From contig NC_060256.1 of NCBI RefSeq assembly GCF_921293095.1, positions 88,071,851 through 88,135,850 of the forward strand: a DNA stretch of 64,000 nt, given 5' to 3'. The notes below the pieces were generated by a model. It was not told the origin of the DNA and made no database searches. It worked only from the letters and a program-made list of their open reading frames with translations. Shown in pieces: positions 60,140 to 64,000 of the stretch. Origin of the DNA: Ischnura elegans. Taxonomy: Eukaryota > Arthropoda > Insecta > Odonata > Coenagrionidae. Within the stretch, counting starts at the first letter, position 1, and each line of letters begins with the position of its first letter. The position numbers and the translations under genes are program-made.

Positions 60140-61515
60140 CGATGACTGTTTTAGAGAACGTTTAACATTTTCCATGCTGCTTGGATTTTATTTTGGACAT
60201 TTTTGCCTTCTTATGCTACGTTTCCTTGGTTAAGCTAAGGATTTAACGGATTTTAAAACCTTTATTGAATTTTAAGAATAAAAAATGTGAGGAGTCGATA
60301 TTCCTCGAGCAGGTCATCGAAATGGAAAAACCGAAACTTTAAAATCAAAATAATGGGTAAATAGTGAATACTGACATAGAGACAGTATTTTTTGTCAGAG
60401 GCCGGTGATTAAATGAAACCCTGTCTATCACTGCCGATAGGGTATTAACGGAGCACATACGGTTTGATATAAAAAGACCTCTCTGTAATAATATTTTAAT
60501 ATTTGATAAGTGATTAATTTGAATATTTATAAGTGCTCAGAGATCACCTTTGCAATTACAAAGAATATATTGAAGTACAAGCACTCATTGAATGATCAGG
60601 AAATCATAAGAGACACAGGAATTAAATACTTGGGGGTTCTTTTTTATTGTAATAAGTGAGTTCCAAAAACTATGCGTAAATAGATTACATAAGGATTTGT
60701 TGTTTTTGTATGACGTTATAAATAAAGGTGAAAGTAGTAGTTGTCTGACTGTTACAATATATATCAATGTTAAAAGTGACTTTGAATGCCTTTTTTGTTA
60801 AATGTTAAAATCTCTTTTTAAATACAGTTTGAAATTGCTTCAATACATTATATGAGGACATGAACTTATGTGAGCATGGAAGGAAATTTTACTCTGATGT
60901 GACAGAAGTTTTGTACAGAACGCACTCGTATATCAAAATAATGCATTCATACGACCAGTCTGACTCGATTATATTGAATTTGTATTTAATTAATGTTACA
61001 ACAGTTCATCCTGTAATTTTATTTATGTGTCGAACCTACTTACAACCCCGTAAGCGGCTTTAATAGGCGTGCATGAGGGGAGGTTTTAGGACAAAAAAAT
61101 TAAAGAAGGTTCGCGTTGCGTTGGAGCAATTTCTCTACTTAGTCCCTCCAGGTATTTGATTTCCAAGAAATTTATTTTCCATTTTCACGGAATGTTGCAC
61201 AAAACGATTATAGGATCGATGAGTAAAAAAATAGTTATATATGATATCTGAATTTTTATCGGTTTTTTTCCGCGTCAGTTGGCTTGAGGACTTGGCACAT
61301 TTGTCCACAACCCAACTTGTGAGAAACATGGGGAAATCCCGAGAAATCCGCGTAAGAAAATCCGAGAAAAATGCAGAGATCAAACCATTACCATGGAAAC
61401 TTCTAAAGTGGGTATTGGGTGTATTGCATTTATTTTTGCATTCATTGAGCCTCTCATATTTTCATATAATAAGCTTTAAATAAGGAAAGTGAATATCCTA
61501 ATCGTAGTCAGATAT
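60140..61515. other. No recognisable feature
   Basis: 1.4 kb of AT-rich unique-looking DNA. Short frames only. Confidence 0.5.
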
Positions 61516-61519
61516 GTTT

Positions 61520-62121
61520 TTAACCCTCCCGTTGGTCGCGTGACGCTTATCAGACGACAATCCAAGCTATCTATGCCCACATCGTGTTTTCAAAGTTAGG
61601 AAACTTTACTTACTTGTACCTTACAAATTTATGCTTCTGAATTAGTCACCAATGTGATTTTATGTTTCGTCACATTTCTGGAATTAATACGAATATTTTG
61701 TTGCTTTTGGCGTCTGGTGGACGTCACGCGACAACTTGAGGTAAAATATTTGTTGCAAAGTTTTCGAATGCGTTTAATAATTTTAACAAACATTATTAAC
61801 AACTATTTAAAGCATTATATTTGGGTTTCGCGACTTTTTGCTACACATTTGCGATTGTAATCAAAAAGCATATGAATTCTGCTTGCTATCATTGTTGTAA
61901 AAAAGTGCATTAAGTATTTTATTAATATGAACATCCCCATCGTTATTGCGCATATAGTTGATGCCCATGCGTGAAATTAACTATTGTATGAATGATTTCT
62001 TGTAATTAAAACAGTTATATCTACTGGCATGTATTTTCTTTAACCAATACCAAATGGCGTCTGTAAACGCGCCGCACGAAAAATAGCGTTCCTAAATGTG
62101 ACGTGACGGACGGAGGGTCAA
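61520..62121. mobile_element. MITE-4b, piggyBac-like
   Basis: Starts TTAACCCTCCCGTTGGTCGC and ends in the complement of TTGACCCTCCGTCCGTCACG. The termini are CCCT/AGGG next to TTAA (left) and TCAA (right, one base decayed). A third internal block GTGGACGTCACGCGACAAC lies near 61718-61736. The design (two ends plus an internal copy of the CGTCACG motif) parallels 47160-47715. No transposase frame. Confidence 0.5.
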
Positions 62122-62124
62122 TAA

Positions 62125-62550
62125 ATGGTCTAAACCTTAAAAGTCCATGTATGCAAAAAAAATGAAAGAATAAAATATATAAAAAGGATAATGAATGACA
62201 TTGATGACATTGTTAAAGTAACGGAAATGACCGTGAACATAATAATAATAGTCCTATTAACTGTGTTTTCTCAACTAAATGCGTCATTTATGACGATGGT
62301 ATAACCATATCCGAATCTACATCGAGAGACTCCCAACCTATATCGTGTAGCTCCTCTCACACAGCCATTAGCTAGTCGTCCCAATGAAATCATATTCATC
62401 AAGAGATCTCTCCTCCCTTCCTGTGATTCATTTTCAGATTCTAATCAGTCATTTTTCCACATATCCAGAACACGGCTCGCAACGGGCTTTGCATCGAAAA
62501 TCCCAACGATTAACAGCTTTTAAAAAGCAAGTACCCATTACCTGGATAGA
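62125..62550. other. No recognisable feature
   Basis: AT-rich DNA; unassigned. Confidence 0.5.
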
Positions 62551-62558
62551 TGTAACTT

Positions 62559-62630
62559 ACCCCGGTGAAACTCGAACCCGAAACCTTCGATTAGAAAGGC
62601 AGATGTTTACCCCGCCACCACCGAAGATAA
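62559..62630 (-). repeat. tRNA-like SINE head
   Basis: The minus strand reads TTCGGTGGTGGCGGGGTAAA, CTGCCTTTCTAATCG and a B box GGGTTCGAGTTTCACC. Same family style as 12811-12890 and 25365-25432. The acceptor ends do not pair. Confidence 0.4.
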
Positions 62631-62634
62631 ACAA

Positions 62635-64000
62635 GGAAGTTAATGGAAAATTTCTTTGATCACGCCAACGTGTCCAAAACATTGCATGACACTTTTTAAT
62701 TAACTTGTAAGTAGTCAAAGGTACGGATGCAACGTTATGTGCACCTAAGAAATTCACTAACTGATGATTTTAAAATTAATATTAAATTTAAAATTAGTAT
62801 TTTAAAATCATGCAACGGTCGCGGAAAATTAGATTCTAGAGAGCAGTTAGAAATTTTAAAAGTTATTATTAACCAAGTCAACGACCTAACAAATCCTTTC
62901 CTTCTTTTTTTTATCATCTTTTTAAACCATCCTTTACCGCTTTCTGGCGTCCATTTCAAAATTCATCTCTTCCTTCCTTATGTAACCAAGGTTACAATAA
63001 TAAGATAAATAGATAATAATTTATGCCTGATAATGATGAGTATTCATCGAAAATCGGGTAACTATATAAAAAAATAACCGTATATTCACCAAGGATGAAA
63101 ATCGCCTTGAAAAAATCAAATTGTGTGTTTTAATGTTTAAACGACTCTACAGCCCGGTAGAGTTTTCAATAGATACCGATACATTGCTGCTTGGCAAAAT
63201 CCCTCGTATCTTTGCTCCGCATACCCATCTATACATTATGTATTTGCATTGCGTACAGTCACAAAAATGAATTCTTCAAAAATGCATCTTTCCTCTTGTT
63301 TAAAATACTGTCAATACGCCGCATATACTCCATATGGAATAGACTCCCTGCGTAAGGATTTTCAAGAAGAGGTTTAAAGGATTTGTATTGGAAAATTAAT
63401 ATCATGGCATTTTAAATATTCACTATCTAGTTTCATTTTGGTGATGTGTTTTTCATTTACAATATTTTTTAAAAATTTTGTATAAACTGTTACCACCTGG
63501 AAAATAGCCAACTTGTACAGTATAATAATAATATTATTATAATATACTCCCTAATTGCCCATCCCTAATCTTTCGACGGTCAACAAATCATCTCTCAACC
63601 ACCAAACCACTTTCAATAATTATCGCTAGAATTAAAAATTTACCAAACCTATCCTAATACACCGATGCAAATCCTCTGCTATTCTCATTATTACCCAAAA
63701 ACGACCAAAAACTTTCTCTTAGTTCCACTTCCTTTCACTCCATCCTTCCCCTGAACTACCTATAATGTCGTCAATAATTCAATTTCTTACATTTTATCGT
63801 TTTTTTATTCTATTGTACATTAAAAATAATTATTTTCAAGTGTGTTCAGTAAATACTTCAAAATTTCCATGGTTCTTAGAATTTAGTTGTGATTCGAAGG
63901 TTCTATGTTTCAATTTATTAGTCTCAGACAATAATTCAAAGATATGAATTTTGTAAAGCTCTTTAGGGCTTGGTCAAATCAGTAACATATTTCAAATGCC
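62635..64000. other. No recognisable feature
   Basis: AT-rich DNA to the window end. A small near-palindrome of TTTAAAATTAATATTAAATT lies at about 62768-62787. Short frames on both strands are unrecognised. Confidence 0.5.

Noticed and set aside
1-64000. CRISPR arrays, operons, ribosome binding sites and other prokaryotic features
   Set aside because: No spaced direct-repeat arrays and no clustered long frames; the retrotransposon and SINE content is eukaryotic.

Overview
This is a stretch of animal nuclear DNA, almost certainly arthropod (probably insect). Low overall GC, no operon structure, and a dense mixture of non-LTR retrotransposon fragments (RTE and CR1/Jockey types), tRNA-headed SINEs, MITEs, one decayed Copia element, one solo LTR and Penelope-like debris all point that way. 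I cannot name the species. No host protein-coding gene could be supported. The only long reading frame with a recognisable product (39522-41681) is a retrotransposon reverse transcriptase, and the only plausible host gene is a tRNA-Val-like gene at 25439-25511 (minus).

Layout. 1-5.4 kb: RTE reverse transcriptase debris, a fold-back carrying hammerhead-ribozyme-like cores (1733-1912), a SINE, and G-rich MITE-like elements. 5.4-18.3 kb: mostly featureless AT-rich DNA with LINE tails, a solo LTR with a 4-bp target duplication (7693-8188), a 137-bp tandem duplication and RTE/SINE fragments. 19.1-20.4 kb: three nested transposons. 20.7-30.1 kb: LINE tails, an 86-bp palindrome, the tRNA, and MITEs of several families. 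30.3-37.2 kb: GC-rich patches and an RTE fragment split by a 215-bp ribozyme-like insertion with its 6-bp target duplication. 37.2-42.3 kb: an RTE endonuclease pseudogene interrupted by a MITE, then a nearly intact CR1/Jockey-type LINE. 42.5-49.2 kb: MITEs, Copia remnant with LTR, a piggyBac-like MITE and a fused MITE dimer. 49.2-64 kb: mostly unique AT-rich DNA with an inverted SINE pair, LINE tails, a Penelope-type GIY-YIG endonuclease fragment and a second piggyBac-like MITE.

Main repeat families, named here for convenience. MITE-1: about 650 bp, ends CAATAGGGTRGTTTCCT, eight copies. MITE-2: about 240 bp, ends TTAAGGCCGTTTTACACGG, two copies plus a relative. MITE-3: about 420 bp, two copies, one split by MITE-1. 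MITE-4: piggyBac-like, TTAA sites, two elements. RTE-alpha: (ATG)n-tailed 3' end, eight pieces. RTE-beta: endonuclease plus RT, six pieces. SINE-A: three copies. Family Z: short dispersed repeat, about six pieces. The most interesting signal is a set of fold-back elements whose arms contain hammerhead-ribozyme boxes (CTGATGA, a stem, GAAAC, ACGCGT). One shares its sequence with the DNA just upstream of the Penelope-like GIY-YIG fragment near 59 kb. Everything functional here appears to serve, or once served, mobile elements.
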